DNA from: JANWXD01 sp035575135
GTDB taxonomy: Bacteria > Acidobacteriota > Terriglobia > Bryobacterales > Bryobacteraceae
DNA length: 38,037 nucleotides
Assembly (NCBI GenBank): GCA_035575135.1
Contig: DATLYE010000070.1
Span: 1 to 38,037 of the forward strand
Direction of reading: 5' to 3'
Within the stretch, counting starts at the first letter, position 1, and each line of letters opens with the position of its first letter. The notes below the pieces were generated by a model that had not been told where the DNA came from, did not search any database, and saw only the letters and a list, made by a program, of their open reading frames with translations. Positions 8,076 through 16,343 of this stretch are shown here, in pieces. The translations under genes were made by a program, and so were the position numbers.

Positions 8076-9535
8076 GCGCAACGAATCTGTGGCGCGAGCA
8101 GCTGCGCGCCTGGCTGGGCCCCCTTGTCCACCTGGCCAACAACTGGATCAGCCTCGTCGGAGTCGTGCTGGTGACCACCTCCGCCGTCTTCTGGCTGTTT
8201 TCCCTCCCCATCACCATGCGGCACGAAGTGGACAACCCGTACGCAGGCATTCTGCTGTTCCTCGTGATCCCCGCTGTGTTCGTGGGCGGACTGCTCATCA
8301 TCCCGCTCGGCATCTACCGCCAGTTCCGGCGCGAGCGGCGAAGCGGCAGGAATCCCACGGCCAACCCGCTCAACTGGCGCAATGTGGATCTCCGCCGCCT
8401 GGCGATTTTCGTGGGCGTCACCACGGTGGTGAACGTCGTCATCGCCGGCCAGGCCAGCTACAAGGCCGTCACCTACATGGACAGCGTGACCTTCTGCGGC
8501 CAGACGTGCCACACCGTCATGGCGCCGGAATTCACCGCGTATCAGAATTCGCCGCATTCTCGTGTGGAATGTGTGGCCTGCCACATCGGCCCCGGCGCCT
8601 CCTGGTTCGTACGCAGCAAGCTCTCGGGCGTGCGGCAGGTCTTCGCGGTCGCCTTCAACACGTATTCGCGCCCGATCCCGACGCCGGTCCACAACCTCCG
8701 CCCCGCCCGGGAAACCTGCGAAGCCTGCCACTGGCCGCAGAAATTCGGTGCGGATCGCCTGCGGATTCTCGACAAGTTCGCCGACGATGAAGCCAACACC
8801 CGCACCAAGACGGTCTTGCTGATGCGCATCGGCGGAGGCCGCAAAGGGGGACCGGGAATCCACGGCGCGCACCTCGGGGAAGGCGTCACGATCCGCTACG
8901 CCCACGCCGACGAAGCGCGCCAGAACATCCCTTGGGTGGAAGTCACCCGTCCCGGCGCCGGGGTGACCACCTACTGGGCCGCCGGCGCGACGCCGGAGCA
9001 GGTCAAAAACCTGCCGGTGCGGATCATGGACTGCATGGACTGCCACAACCGGCCCACGCATGCCTTTGACCTGCCGGAGCGCGCCGTGGATCACGCGATG
9101 GCCGAAGGCGAGATCTCGCCCACCCTGCCGTTCATCAAGCGCCGGTCGGTGGAGCTGCTCAAAGCAAGCTATGCCAGCCGGGAGGAGGCCGCTGCGCGCA
9201 TCCCTTCGGCGCTCCATGCGTTTTATCGGGACAACTACCCGCAAGTCTACGAGGCACAGCGCCCGCAAATCGAGCGTGCCGCGCAGGCCGTGGTCGCCAT
9301 TTACCTGCGCAACGTCTTCCCCGAAATGAAGGTCACCTGGGGAACCTATCCGAACCACATCGGCCACACCGATTTCCCCGGCTGTTTCCGCTGCCACGAT
9401 GAAGCGCACACCAGCACCGCCGGAAAGACAATCACGCAGGATTGCAGCGCCTGCCATCAGGTTCTGGCCATGGACGAGCCGGCGCCCAAGATCCTGACCG
9501 ATCTCGGCCTGGTTACCAACGGTGGCGGCAGATGA
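8072..9535 (+). CDS. Six-haem NapC/NirT-type cytochrome c
   Basis: The 487-residue protein has membrane segments near residues 28-45, 58-80 and 110-125, then a large periplasmic domain. The first haem site is CGQTCH (Cys142-Cys146-His147), a CX3CH spacing. Five normal CxxCH sites follow at Cys167, 216, 321, 438 and 458, giving six haems against the four of classic NapC/NrfH. The sequence CHTVMAPEFTAYQNSPH after the first haem is typical of NirT/NapC quinol dehydrogenases. About 100 residues separate haems 3-4 and again 4-5. It is translationally coupled to the nine-haem protein (ATGA overlap), so the two probably work together in quinol oxidation or in passing electrons outward. Confidence 0.88.
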   Translation: MSATNLWREQLRAWLGPLVHLANNWISLVGVVLVTTSAVFWLFSLPITMRHEVDNPYAGILLFLVIPAVFVGGLLIIPLGIYRQFRRERRSGRNPTANPLNWRNVDLRRLAIFVGVTTVVNVVIAGQASYKAVTYMDSVTFCGQTCHTVMAPEFTAYQNSPHSRVECVACHIGPGASWFVRSKLSGVRQVFAVAFNTYSRPIPTPVHNLRPARETCEACHWPQKFGADRLRILDKFADDEANTRTKTVLLMRIGGGRKGGPGIHGAHLGEGVTIRYAHADEARQNIPWVEVTRPGAGVTTYWAAGATPEQVKNLPVRIMDCMDCHNRPTHAFDLPERAVDHAMAEGEISPTLPFIKRRSVELLKASYASREEAAARIPSALHAFYRDNYPQVYEAQRPQIERAAQAVVAIYLRNVFPEMKVTWGTYPNHIGHTDFPGCFRCHDEAHTSTAGKTITQDCSACHQVLAMDEPAPKILTDLGLVTNGGGR

Positions 9536-9585
9536 GCGCGCCGGCACCCCGCCCTGTTTGCTAGCGTCAGAGGGGAGGAGGCCGT

Positions 9586-10458
9586 ATGCCTTCGTTGTCC
9601 AGGATTCTGGTTCCCGTGGATTTCTCCAGCCGCTCCGCGGGCGCCGTGCACTACGCCGGGGCGCTCGCGGCCCCATTCGGCTCCGAGTTGACGCTCCTGC
9701 ACGTGCTGCCGCCGCCGCATTACGAGTTCAGCGCCTTGGAGGTCGGCGGCTCCGTGTTGAACGAATTGTTCGCCACGCGCTCGGCTCAGGTGCGGCAGGA
9801 GCTGGAAAACTTCCTGCGCGACGAGCTGGCACGCCTTTCCGTACGGCGGGTGATTTTGGAAGGCGACCCGGCTCGAAAGATCGTCGAATTCGCCCAGAAC
9901 GAGCGCATGGACCTGATCGTCATGCCCACACACGGCTACGGCCCGTTTCGCCGGTTCATTCTGGGCTCGGTTACCGCCAAGGTCCTGCACGACGCCGACT
10001 GTCCTGTTTGGACGGGCGTCCACCTGGAGGAGGCCCCTCCGGCACAGGACATCGCCATAACGCATGTAATGGCGGCGCTGGATCTGGGGCCGCAAAGCCT
10101 CAAAGTGCTCGAGTGGGCCTCCTGGCTGGCCGCTGCCTTCGGCGCCCGCCTTTCGATCCTCCACGCAACTCCCTCCCTCGAAGGCAGAGCAGGGGAGTAC
10201 TTTGACCCGGAGTGGCGGCGGCATCTGGCGGAGGAGGCCCGCAAGGAAATCCAGCGGCTCCAACAGCAGGTGGGCTGCGAGGCGGAGATCCTGATCGAAG
10301 CCGGCGACCCTCCGCGCGCCGTCGCCGAGGCCGCCGCCCGGACGAAAGCCGGCGTGCTCGTGATCGGTCGCGGCTCTGCCACGGGCCTTTTCGGCCGCCT
10401 GCGGACCAACGCCTACGCCATCATCCGGCAATCGCCGTGCCCCGTGGCGAGCGTGTAG
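9586..10458 (+). CDS. Tandem universal stress protein (two Usp domains)
   Basis: The 290-residue protein holds two Usp folds, about residues 3-142 and 148-290. The first begins SRILVPVDFSSRSAGAV and ends in the nucleotide-binding loop THGYGPFRRFILGSV followed by CPV. The second ends GRGSATGLFGRLRTNAYAII with CPV. Both keep a G-x2-G-x9-type ATP loop, so both may bind nucleotide. GGGGAGGAGG precedes the start, 50 nt after the NapC-like gene, so it is probably the last gene of the sigma54 module. Usp proteins commonly accompany anaerobic or energy-limited respiration genes. Its 3' end overlaps the convergent radical SAM gene by 46 bp. Confidence 0.9.
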   Translation: MPSLSRILVPVDFSSRSAGAVHYAGALAAPFGSELTLLHVLPPPHYEFSALEVGGSVLNELFATRSAQVRQELENFLRDELARLSVRRVILEGDPARKIVEFAQNERMDLIVMPTHGYGPFRRFILGSVTAKVLHDADCPVWTGVHLEEAPPAQDIAITHVMAALDLGPQSLKVLEWASWLAAAFGARLSILHATPSLEGRAGEYFDPEWRRHLAEEARKEIQRLQQQVGCEAEILIEAGDPPRAVAEAAARTKAGVLVIGRGSATGLFGRLRTNAYAIIRQSPCPVASV

Positions 10459-11462
10459 GTGGCAGCCTCGCCTTTGCCGTCGAACAGTTCTCCTTGCGGA
10501 TCGGCCTCGCCCGCTTCCGGCACGTACTCGGCGGGGGCCGCCGCCAGGCCGTGCCGCGCGCGGATCTCCGCCAGCCGCCGGCGAATGACCGTGAGGTAAG
10601 GCCCACGCAGGTACGCGCTCCGGGAGAACATCCGGCGGTAACGCGGCGCCAGATGCGGGAAGTGTTGTTGCAGAAACGGAAAGAAGACCGCTTGCGCGCA
10701 AGGCTTCAGGTAGACGACGCCGCCTCCCAGCCAGCGTGCTCCCGCCCGGGCGGCCGCGGCAGCCACGGCATCGAGATTCTCTGCGCTGTCGGTCAGCCCG
10801 GGGAGGATCGGGTTCGGGAATACCCCCACGGCAATCCCCTTTTCGGCGAGAGCTTCCACGGCGGCCAGTCGCAGGGCGGGCCTCGGAGCGAGGGGCTCGA
10901 GCAGGCGGGCGAGCGTTTCGTCCGTCGTGGTGACCGTGATGTTGACACACAACAGATTTCTCCGGCGGATCGCGGCGAGCAGGTCGAGGTCTCTCCGGAT
11001 CAGGTCGGACTTGGTCGTGAGCGAGAGCCGCCGCCCGCGTTCACTGGCCAGCACCTCCAGTATGGCCCGCGTCACGCCGAAGCGCCGCTCCGCGGGCTGG
11101 TAGGGATCCGTCGCCGTCCCGATGGCGATTTCCTCCTGGCGCGGCACCCGGGAGAGCTCCGAAAGAAACGTTTCCTTATCGAAATGTTTTACAAAGATCT
11201 TCCGCTCGAACTCCTCCGGATCCCGCAGCTCCATGAACTCGTGGGTGTAGCGCGCATAGCAGTACCGGCAGCCGAACTCGCAGCCGCGGTACGGATTGAT
11301 GGTCCAGCGAAAGGGCATTCGGGGACTTGAGCAGCGGTTCAGCAGGCTCCGGCATTCGAGCTGCGAGTATTCCGCCGCCCGCTTGCGCTCCAGGCGGGGA
11401 GCCGCAGAAGCCAGGCGCGCGATTCCCACCAGGCGCGGCCCTGCGTACTCGGGGAACAGCAC
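10413..11462 (-). CDS. SplB-like radical SAM protein
   Basis: The 349-residue protein has the 4Fe-4S/SAM motif CEFGCRYCYA (Cys61, 65, 68), preceded by RSLLNRCSSPRMPFRWTINP, a stretch characteristic of the Rv2578c/SplB-like COG1533 group. SAM-site residues follow in IAIGTATDPYQPAE. The group is often annotated as spore photolyase-like, but a non-sporulating host and weak similarity beyond the core make DNA repair only one possibility. The start is GTG 11462; a TTGACT/GAAAAT promoter ends 6 bp before it, suggesting a leaderless mRNA. Confidence 0.85.
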   Translation of the reverse strand: MLFPEYAGPRLVGIARLASAAPRLERKRAAEYSQLECRSLLNRCSSPRMPFRWTINPYRGCEFGCRYCYARYTHEFMELRDPEEFERKIFVKHFDKETFLSELSRVPRQEEIAIGTATDPYQPAERRFGVTRAILEVLASERGRRLSLTTKSDLIRRDLDLLAAIRRRNLLCVNITVTTTDETLARLLEPLAPRPALRLAAVEALAEKGIAVGVFPNPILPGLTDSAENLDAVAAAAARAGARWLGGGVVYLKPCAQAVFFPFLQQHFPHLAPRYRRMFSRSAYLRGPYLTVIRRRLAEIRARHGLAAAPAEYVPEAGEADPQGELFDGKGEAATYTLATGHGDCRMMA

Positions 11463-11468
11463 GGCTCA

Positions 11469-11497
11469 ATTTTCGCCTTTTGTTCGCCAGAAGTCAA
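11469..11497 (-). promoter_or_regulatory. Sigma70 promoter giving a probably leaderless radical SAM transcript
   Basis: On the minus strand, TTGACT (11497-11492), a 17-bp spacer and GAAAAT (11474-11469) form a good sigma70 promoter. Transcription would begin about 7 nt after the -10, at or within a base or two of the GTG start codon at 11462. A GGGGCT/AGCCCC hairpin (11498-11514) abuts the -35. Confidence 0.6.
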
Positions 11498-11590
11498 GGG
11501 GCTGGGAAAGCCCCGGCACCCCGGGCCGCGCATAGGCCGAATTCGGCAAACGGCGTGCAAGGCCCAAGCCCGAGGGGAGAAGATGATCCT

Positions 11591-12721
11591 ATGAACGTTG
11601 GCGTGTTACGCGAGCACGCGCCGTTTGAGAACCGCGTGGCCTTGACGCCGCCGGTGGTTCGCCAGCTTGTCGAGCATGGAAACACGGTGTGGGTCGAGGC
11701 CGGTGCAGGGGACGCCGCCATGTTTCGTGACGAGGACTATGTCCGCGCCGGCGCTCACATCGCTTATTCCCCGGCCGAGGTGATGCACCGCTCGGAGCTG
11801 GTGGTCAAGGTCGCCGTGCCGTTGCTCGAAGAACTGGACCAGTGCCCCGTGGGGGCGGCGCTGATGGCCTTCTTCCACATGGCGGTGGCGTCCCGAAGAC
11901 TGCTGGAGCGCCTGATGGCGCGCTCGATTACGGCGATCGGCTACGAGATCATCCAGTCCGATGAGGGCCGCCTGCCTGTACTGGCCGCCATCAGTGAGAT
12001 TGCCGGCCAAATGACCGTTCCTCTGGCGACGCACCTGCTGCGGTCCAGCTCCGGCGGGCGGGGAATCCTGCTGGGGGGTAGTCCTGGCGTGCCGCCCGCC
12101 CACGTGGTCATCCTGGGCGCCGGGGTGGTGGGAACGTGGGCGGCGCGCACGGCGGTGGCCGCGGGCGCGCGGGTGACCGTGCTGGATGTAGACACGGACA
12201 AGCTGCGCCGGCTGCTGGAGCATCTGCCGAACCTTTCGACGGGCCTGGCCGATCCGGACACGGTGGCCGCCGCCGTCGCCGAGGCCGACGTTCTCATCGG
12301 CGCCGTGCTCGTGGCGGGCCGCAAGACGCCGCACGTGGTGAGCCGCCAGATGGTGGAGCGGATGCGTCCGGGCAGCGTCATCATTGACGTGGCCGTTGAT
12401 CAGGGCGGCTGTGTGGAGACCAGCCGGCCCACGAATCTCGCCGAGCCCTCCTTCATCCACCACGGCGTGGTCCACTACTGTGTTCCCAACCTGACCTCCG
12501 ATGTGGCCCGCTCAAGCAGCATCGCCCTCGCCCAGGCGCTGCTGCCGTTCCTGCTGGACATTGCGCAGCGAAAACTCGACGGCGCCTTGCGAAGCCGCAC
12601 CGATCTGGCTCGCGGCGTGTACACTCATGCAGGCTGGTGTGTGCGGTCCGGGCTGGCGGAGGCGCTGGGCGTGCCTTGGCGGCCGCTCCAGGAAGTGCTC
12701 GGGTCCGGAAGCGGCGCTTGA
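11591..12721 (+). CDS. Alanine dehydrogenase-like protein lacking Lys75
   Basis: The 376-residue protein aligns without gaps at key positions with alanine dehydrogenase: Arg15, His96, Asp270 and Asn300 fall at the same numbers as in the Mycobacterium enzyme. The Rossmann motif VVILGAGVVGTWAARTA is intact. The substrate-binding lysine 75 is Ala, and the usual KVKEP is KVAVP. The fold should therefore bind NAD(H), but the pyruvate/alanine carbonyl contact is missing. The enzyme may use another substrate, be inactive, or act as a sensor. GAGGGGAGAAG precedes ATG 11591. It is followed after 7 nt by a CoA-transferase, so the pair probably act in one pathway. Confidence 0.8.
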   Translation: MNVGVLREHAPFENRVALTPPVVRQLVEHGNTVWVEAGAGDAAMFRDEDYVRAGAHIAYSPAEVMHRSELVVKVAVPLLEELDQCPVGAALMAFFHMAVASRRLLERLMARSITAIGYEIIQSDEGRLPVLAAISEIAGQMTVPLATHLLRSSSGGRGILLGGSPGVPPAHVVILGAGVVGTWAARTAVAAGARVTVLDVDTDKLRRLLEHLPNLSTGLADPDTVAAAVAEADVLIGAVLVAGRKTPHVVSRQMVERMRPGSVIIDVAVDQGGCVETSRPTNLAEPSFIHHGVVHYCVPNLTSDVARSSSIALAQALLPFLLDIAQRKLDGALRSRTDLARGVYTHAGWCVRSGLAEALGVPWRPLQEVLGSGSGA

Positions 12722-12728
12722 GGATCGC

Positions 12729-14060
12729 ATGTCGTGGATCGAGATCTACCGTTCAAAGGTGAAGACGGCGGACCAGGCTCTGGCGGTGTTGCGCTCCGGA
12801 CAGCGCGTCTACATCCATCAGGGTTGCGCCGAGCCGGAGGAACTCGTCAGGGCCATGGTCCGCCGCGCTCCGCACGTCCGGGACGTGGAAGTCATCCACT
12901 TGGCCACCATGGGCACGGCCGAGTATGCACGCCCGGAGTTCGAAGGCCACTTCCGGCACAACGCACTGTTCATCGGGGCCAACGTGCGCCGCGCCGTGCA
13001 GGAGGGCCGCGCCGACTACACGCCGATTTTTCTGCACGAGATCGAAGCGCTGTTCCGCAACGGGGCGCTGCCGCTGGACGTGGCGCTGATCCAGTGCAGT
13101 CCGCCGGATGACTTCGGCTTCATGAGCCTGGGCCCCGGCGTGGACATCACCCTCACCGCCGCCAAGCACGCCCGGCACCTTATCATCGAAGTCAACGACC
13201 AGTGCCCCCGCACGCTCGGCGACGCCTTCCTGCACGTGAGCAAGGCCGACGCCATTGTGGAAACCTCGCATCCCCTGCCGGAGTACCACAAGGGGGAAAT
13301 CACGGAGGTGCACCGCGCCATCGCCGCCCACGTCGCCAATCTCATTCCCGACGGCGCCACGCTGCAAACCGGGATCGGCGGCATCCCGGACGCCGTGCTG
13401 CTGGCGCTCGTGCACCACAAAGACCTCGGCGTCCACACGGAGATGTTTTCCGACGGACTGGTCGAACTCATCCAGAGCGGCGTGGTGAACAACGAGCGCA
13501 AGACGCTGCACCCGCACAAGGTGATTTCGGGCTTCGTTCTGGGAACGCGGAAGCTGTTCGATTTCATCCACGACAACCCGATCTTCGAGTTCCACCCCAC
13601 CTCCTACACCAACGACCCGTTCGTGATTGCCCAGAACGAGCGCATGGTGGCCATCAACTCTGCTCTGGAGGTGGATCTGACCGGACAGGTGTGCGCCGAT
13701 TCGCTCGGCCACCTGCCCTACAGCGGCATCGGCGGGCAGGTGGATTTCATCCGGGGAGCCGCACGCTCCAAGGGGGGCGTGCCCATCATTGCATTGCCGT
13801 CCACAGCCCGGGAGGGAACGGTGTCGCGCATCGTACCGGTGCTGCGGCCCGGCGCCGGAGTGGTCACTTCACGCGGCGACGTGCACTATGTCGTTACGGA
13901 GTTCGGCGTGGCTTCCCTGCACGGCAAGACGCTGCGCCAGCGAGCCGAGGCTCTGATCCAGATCGCGCACCCGCGCTTCCGGGAGGACCTGCTGCGGGAA
14001 GCGGAACGGCTGGGCTATTTGCGCCCCGGGCGGCCCGCCCTGCGGCCGGGCGGATCCTGA
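12729..14060 (+). CDS. Acetyl-CoA hydrolase / 4-hydroxybutyrate CoA-transferase family
   Basis: The 443-residue protein has the family's two-domain layout. The C-terminal domain has TLQTGIGGIPDAVLLAL, then HTEMFSDG, with the glutamate that forms the covalent CoA thioester at residue 238, the number known for Clostridium aminobutyricum 4-hydroxybutyrate CoA-transferase. PYSGIGGQVDFIRGA and TEFGVASLHGKT follow. Length and residues fit an acetate-dependent CoA-transferase or succinyl/propionyl-CoA:acetate transferase; acyl specificity cannot be read from sequence. ATG 12729 lies 7 nt after the alanine dehydrogenase-like stop. Confidence 0.88.
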   Translation: MSWIEIYRSKVKTADQALAVLRSGQRVYIHQGCAEPEELVRAMVRRAPHVRDVEVIHLATMGTAEYARPEFEGHFRHNALFIGANVRRAVQEGRADYTPIFLHEIEALFRNGALPLDVALIQCSPPDDFGFMSLGPGVDITLTAAKHARHLIIEVNDQCPRTLGDAFLHVSKADAIVETSHPLPEYHKGEITEVHRAIAAHVANLIPDGATLQTGIGGIPDAVLLALVHHKDLGVHTEMFSDGLVELIQSGVVNNERKTLHPHKVISGFVLGTRKLFDFIHDNPIFEFHPTSYTNDPFVIAQNERMVAINSALEVDLTGQVCADSLGHLPYSGIGGQVDFIRGAARSKGGVPIIALPSTAREGTVSRIVPVLRPGAGVVTSRGDVHYVVTEFGVASLHGKTLRQRAEALIQIAHPRFREDLLREAERLGYLRPGRPALRPGGS

Positions 14061-14072
14061 GGCGGCGGGACT

Positions 14073-14148
14073 TGGTGGACGGCATGGGATTCGAACCCAC
14101 GACCCCGGCGTTGCGAACGCCGTGCTCTCCCAGCTGAGCTAGCCGCCC
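14073..14148 (-). tRNA. tRNA-Ala (anticodon CGC)
   Basis: A full cloverleaf is present on the minus strand. The acceptor GGGCGGC pairs with GCCGTCC, including one G.U. The D arm is GCTCAGCTGGGAGAGC. The anticodon arm CGGCG-TTCGCAA-CGCCG places CGC at positions 34-36. The T arm is GTGGG-TTCGAAT-CCCAT. The discriminator is A and CCA is encoded (14075-14073). It reads GCG, a common alanine codon in GC-rich genomes. Confidence 0.97.
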
Positions 14149-14167
14149 ACCGTCGCTTCTCGATGAC

Positions 14168-14198
14168 AATATAGCACGCGCCCGGCTGCGGGCTACAA
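14168..14198 (-). promoter_or_regulatory. Promoter of tRNA-Ala overlapping the divergent methyltransferase promoter
   Basis: On the minus strand, TTGTAG (14198-14193) and TATATT (14173-14168) are separated by 19 bp, and transcription would begin about 12 nt before the tRNA 5' end. The -35 lies on top of the plus-strand TACAAT (14194-14199) of the methyltransferase, so polymerase can occupy only one direction at a time. The spacer is longer than ideal. Confidence 0.4.
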
Positions 14199-14199
14199 T
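14194..14199 (+). promoter_or_regulatory. -10 element 8 bp before the methyltransferase start
   Basis: TACAAT lies 8 bp before ATG 14208, and no Shine-Dalgarno sequence lies between, so the transcript would be nearly leaderless. A GCCCG/CGGGC hairpin (14180-14193) directly precedes it. Confidence 0.4.
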
Positions 14200-14207
14200 A
14201 ACGCCAG

Positions 14208-14903
14208 ATGAAGCGCATCAGTCTCGAAGAGCAGCTCCGGCGCATGGAGCGCGACTGGGACCGCAGGGCCCGCGAAAACGCCCGCTACTACGTCGCCACC
14301 GGCAAGCGGGACTGGAGCGACGAGGAATTCTTCGAGTCCGGACGGCGCACCGTGGCCGAACAGATCCTAAACGACATGATCAACATCTGCCAGGGCAAAC
14401 CGCCGCGCCAGATGCGGGTGCTGGAGATCGGCTGCGGTGCGGGCCGTGTCACCCGGGCTCTGGCGGAGGTTTTCGGAGAAGTCTACGGCGTGGACGTCAG
14501 CGGGGAGATGATCCGGCGCGCCCAGGAGGCCTGCCGGGACTTGCCCAACGTGCACTTGTACAAGAACAACGGGATGGACCTTTCCGTCCTTCCGCCCCTG
14601 GAGTTCGATTTCGCCTTTTCCAGCATCGTGTTCCAGCACATCCCCAGCCGCGAGATTATCGAGAACTACGTCCGGGAGGTGCACCGGCTGCTGCGGCCCG
14701 GTGGGCTGTTCAAGTTCCAGGTGCAGGGCGATCCCAGTTTGGAGACGTCGCCGGAAGATACCTGGCTGGGCGTCCCCATCTCGGATGAGGAGGCCGTGGC
14801 GATGGCCGAGCGATGCGGTTTCGAGGCGCGCTACCGCCACGGCGCAGGCACCCAGTACTTCTGGCTGTGGTATTTCAAGCGGCCGGAGCCGGCGCGGCGT
14901 TAG
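14208..14903 (+). CDS. Class I SAM-dependent methyltransferase
   Basis: The 231-residue protein carries motif I VLEIGCGAGRVTRALAEVFG (about 71-90), motif II YGVDVSGEMI, and motif post-II FDFAFSSIVFQHIP, followed by EVHRLLRPGGLFKFQ. This is the ordinary UbiE/Methyltransf_11 fold. The first 45 residues are charged and helical, beginning with EEQLRRMERDWDRRARENAR, a pattern seen in methyltransferases acting on small molecules or glycans, but no substrate can be named. Its stop overlaps the convergent small gene by 4 nt. Confidence 0.88.
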   Translation: MKRISLEEQLRRMERDWDRRARENARYYVATGKRDWSDEEFFESGRRTVAEQILNDMINICQGKPPRQMRVLEIGCGAGRVTRALAEVFGEVYGVDVSGEMIRRAQEACRDLPNVHLYKNNGMDLSVLPPLEFDFAFSSIVFQHIPSREIIENYVREVHRLLRPGGLFKFQVQGDPSLETSPEDTWLGVPISDEEAVAMAERCGFEARYRHGAGTQYFWLWYFKRPEPARR

Positions 14904-15148
14904 TTCCGGCCCCGCTCGTCCCTGTCCGGTCCCCGGGCCCGCCGCTGGGCCCAGTATTTCTTCATGCGTTCGGAAACCATACGCCGTTCCTCAGGGCTCA
15001 TGCTTTTCCTTCCCCGGCGCTTTTTTAGCAGGGAGTTGAAAACGCCGGCGGCCGATTTCGAAGCCAGCAACTGTTCGAGGGAGGCGATGGCTTCCTCGAT
15101 TCGTTTTTTCTCCTCGTAGAGTTCGCGAATGGCTCGATATAGGTCCAT
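14900..15148 (-). CDS. Small basic coiled-coil protein (unknown function)
   Basis: The 82-residue protein opens with a heptad-like helix MDLYRAIRELYEEKKRIEEA. A short linker with the basic patch KKRRGRKSMSPEERRMVSER follows, and then KYWAQRR. The RRGRKS core resembles an AT-hook, and the last part looks like a short basic DNA-binding motif, so a small nucleoid or DNA-binding protein is the best guess (inference). ATG 15148 is preferred over an in-frame GTG at 15172 because MDLYRAIRELYEEK is a natural helix start. It lies 94 nt downstream of tatC. Confidence 0.6.
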   Translation of the reverse strand: MDLYRAIRELYEEKKRIEEAIASLEQLLASKSAAGVFNSLLKKRRGRKSMSPEERRMVSERMKKYWAQRRARGPDRDERGRN

Positions 15149-15242
15149 AGGAAGGCCCGCCCGCCACACCACAGGCCGGAGCGCAACGCTGCTATCGTAT
15201 AACGAAAGTCGCTGCTGCGCCAGAGCCGAAGGCGGCCTGACG

Positions 15243-16328
15243 TCAGCGCACCAGAAACGGCCAGTGCGTCTCCAGGCGGTAGCCGTAGCGCACCATCGCC
15301 AGGTAGACTGCGCCGGCCACCGCCAGCAGCACGCCCGCCCCGACCAACATCACTTTGCGCCACGGAAAGCGCCGCTGCTCGCGGTGCAGCACGAGCAGAT
15401 AGCTCGCGAAGACGCCCACAAAGTAGAGCAGACACATGGGTACCGAAAACAGCATCAGGTTGAAGACGTCCGGAGTGGGCGTGATGATAGCCGCGGCGAT
15501 GACGATGATGAGGATGGCGTAGCGCGTGTTGCGGATCAGGAACCGCGGTGAGACCACGCGCAGCAGCGTGAGGAAGAAGATGAGGACGGGCAACTCGAAG
15601 ACCAGGCCGATGCCCAGAGTGACGTTGACGAACAGATCGAAGTATTCCGTCAGAGAAACGACCGGTCTGACGTTGATGTCGCGCCCGATGCTCAGCAGAA
15701 ACTCCAGCCCGAAACGGAAGGCGACAAAGTAGGCGAACAGCCCGCCGAGGATGAACAGGCCGGCCGTGCAGATGATGAACGGCGCAGCCCACCGCCGTTC
15801 GCGGCGGTACAGCCCGGGGGAGATGAACGCCCAGGCCTGGTAGAGCACCCAGGGGGAAGCCAGAAAAATGGCCGTGAGCATCGGGACCTTGACCCAGATC
15901 GTCAGGAAGGCGTCCATAGGGGTGATCTGGGCCAGGCTCGGCTCGGCGCCGATGCGCCGCAGGGCTTCGACCGCCGGAGCGCTGATGATGAGCCAGAGCT
16001 GGTTGGCAAATACGAGGCAAAAGACGAAGGCTACGCCGATGCCCGCCAGCGCCAGGAGGATCCGCATGCGCAGCTCTTCCAGATGCTCCATAAACGACAT
16101 GCGGAGCATCTCCTCTTCTTCGTCTTCCTCGGCATGGGAGGCCGGAGGCTTGGCAGGAGGACCGCCCGCTGCTCCCCCTGTGGTTACGGGCGGGGCGGCG
16201 AGCCCCGTTTCCTCGCCGGAACCGGCCCCATCGGCGGGGTGATCTGCGCTCGGAGGCGGAGAGGCCTCGGCCGACACCGCCTGGTCTCGGGGAGCCTCTG
16301 CCCCCTGCTCTGCCTCGTGATGACTCAT
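15243..16328 (-). CDS. tatC: Sec-independent translocase subunit TatC
   Basis: This 361-residue multi-pass protein is the twin-arginine signal receptor of the Tat translocase. The core starts at about residue 76 with MSFMEHLEELRMRILLAL, then PMDAFLTIWVKVPMLTAIFLASPWVLYQAWAFISPGLY and FNLMLFSVPMCLLYFVG, all TatC hallmarks. Two features differ from the norm. An N-terminal extension of about 75 residues is rich in Ala/Pro/Glu and ends EEDEEEEML. A C-terminal extension after the sixth helix adds a further hydrophobic segment, VMLVGAGVLLAVAGAVYLAM. It lies 15 nt downstream of tatA. No strong ribosome site is seen before its start. Confidence 0.95.
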   Translation of the reverse strand: MSHHEAEQGAEAPRDQAVSAEASPPPSADHPADGAGSGEETGLAAPPVTTGGAAGGPPAKPPASHAEEDEEEEMLRMSFMEHLEELRMRILLALAGIGVAFVFCLVFANQLWLIISAPAVEALRRIGAEPSLAQITPMDAFLTIWVKVPMLTAIFLASPWVLYQAWAFISPGLYRRERRWAAPFIICTAGLFILGGLFAYFVAFRFGLEFLLSIGRDINVRPVVSLTEYFDLFVNVTLGIGLVFELPVLIFFLTLLRVVSPRFLIRNTRYAILIIVIAAAIITPTPDVFNLMLFSVPMCLLYFVGVFASYLLVLHREQRRFPWRKVMLVGAGVLLAVAGAVYLAMVRYGYRLETHWPFLVR

Positions 16329-16343
16329 CCGGTCAGGATCGTC

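Noticed and set aside
11498..11514. Terminator between the radical SAM and alanine dehydrogenase-like genes
   Set aside because: GGGGCT/AGCCCC forms a hairpin but has no T-run on either strand, and the site is upstream of both divergent genes.
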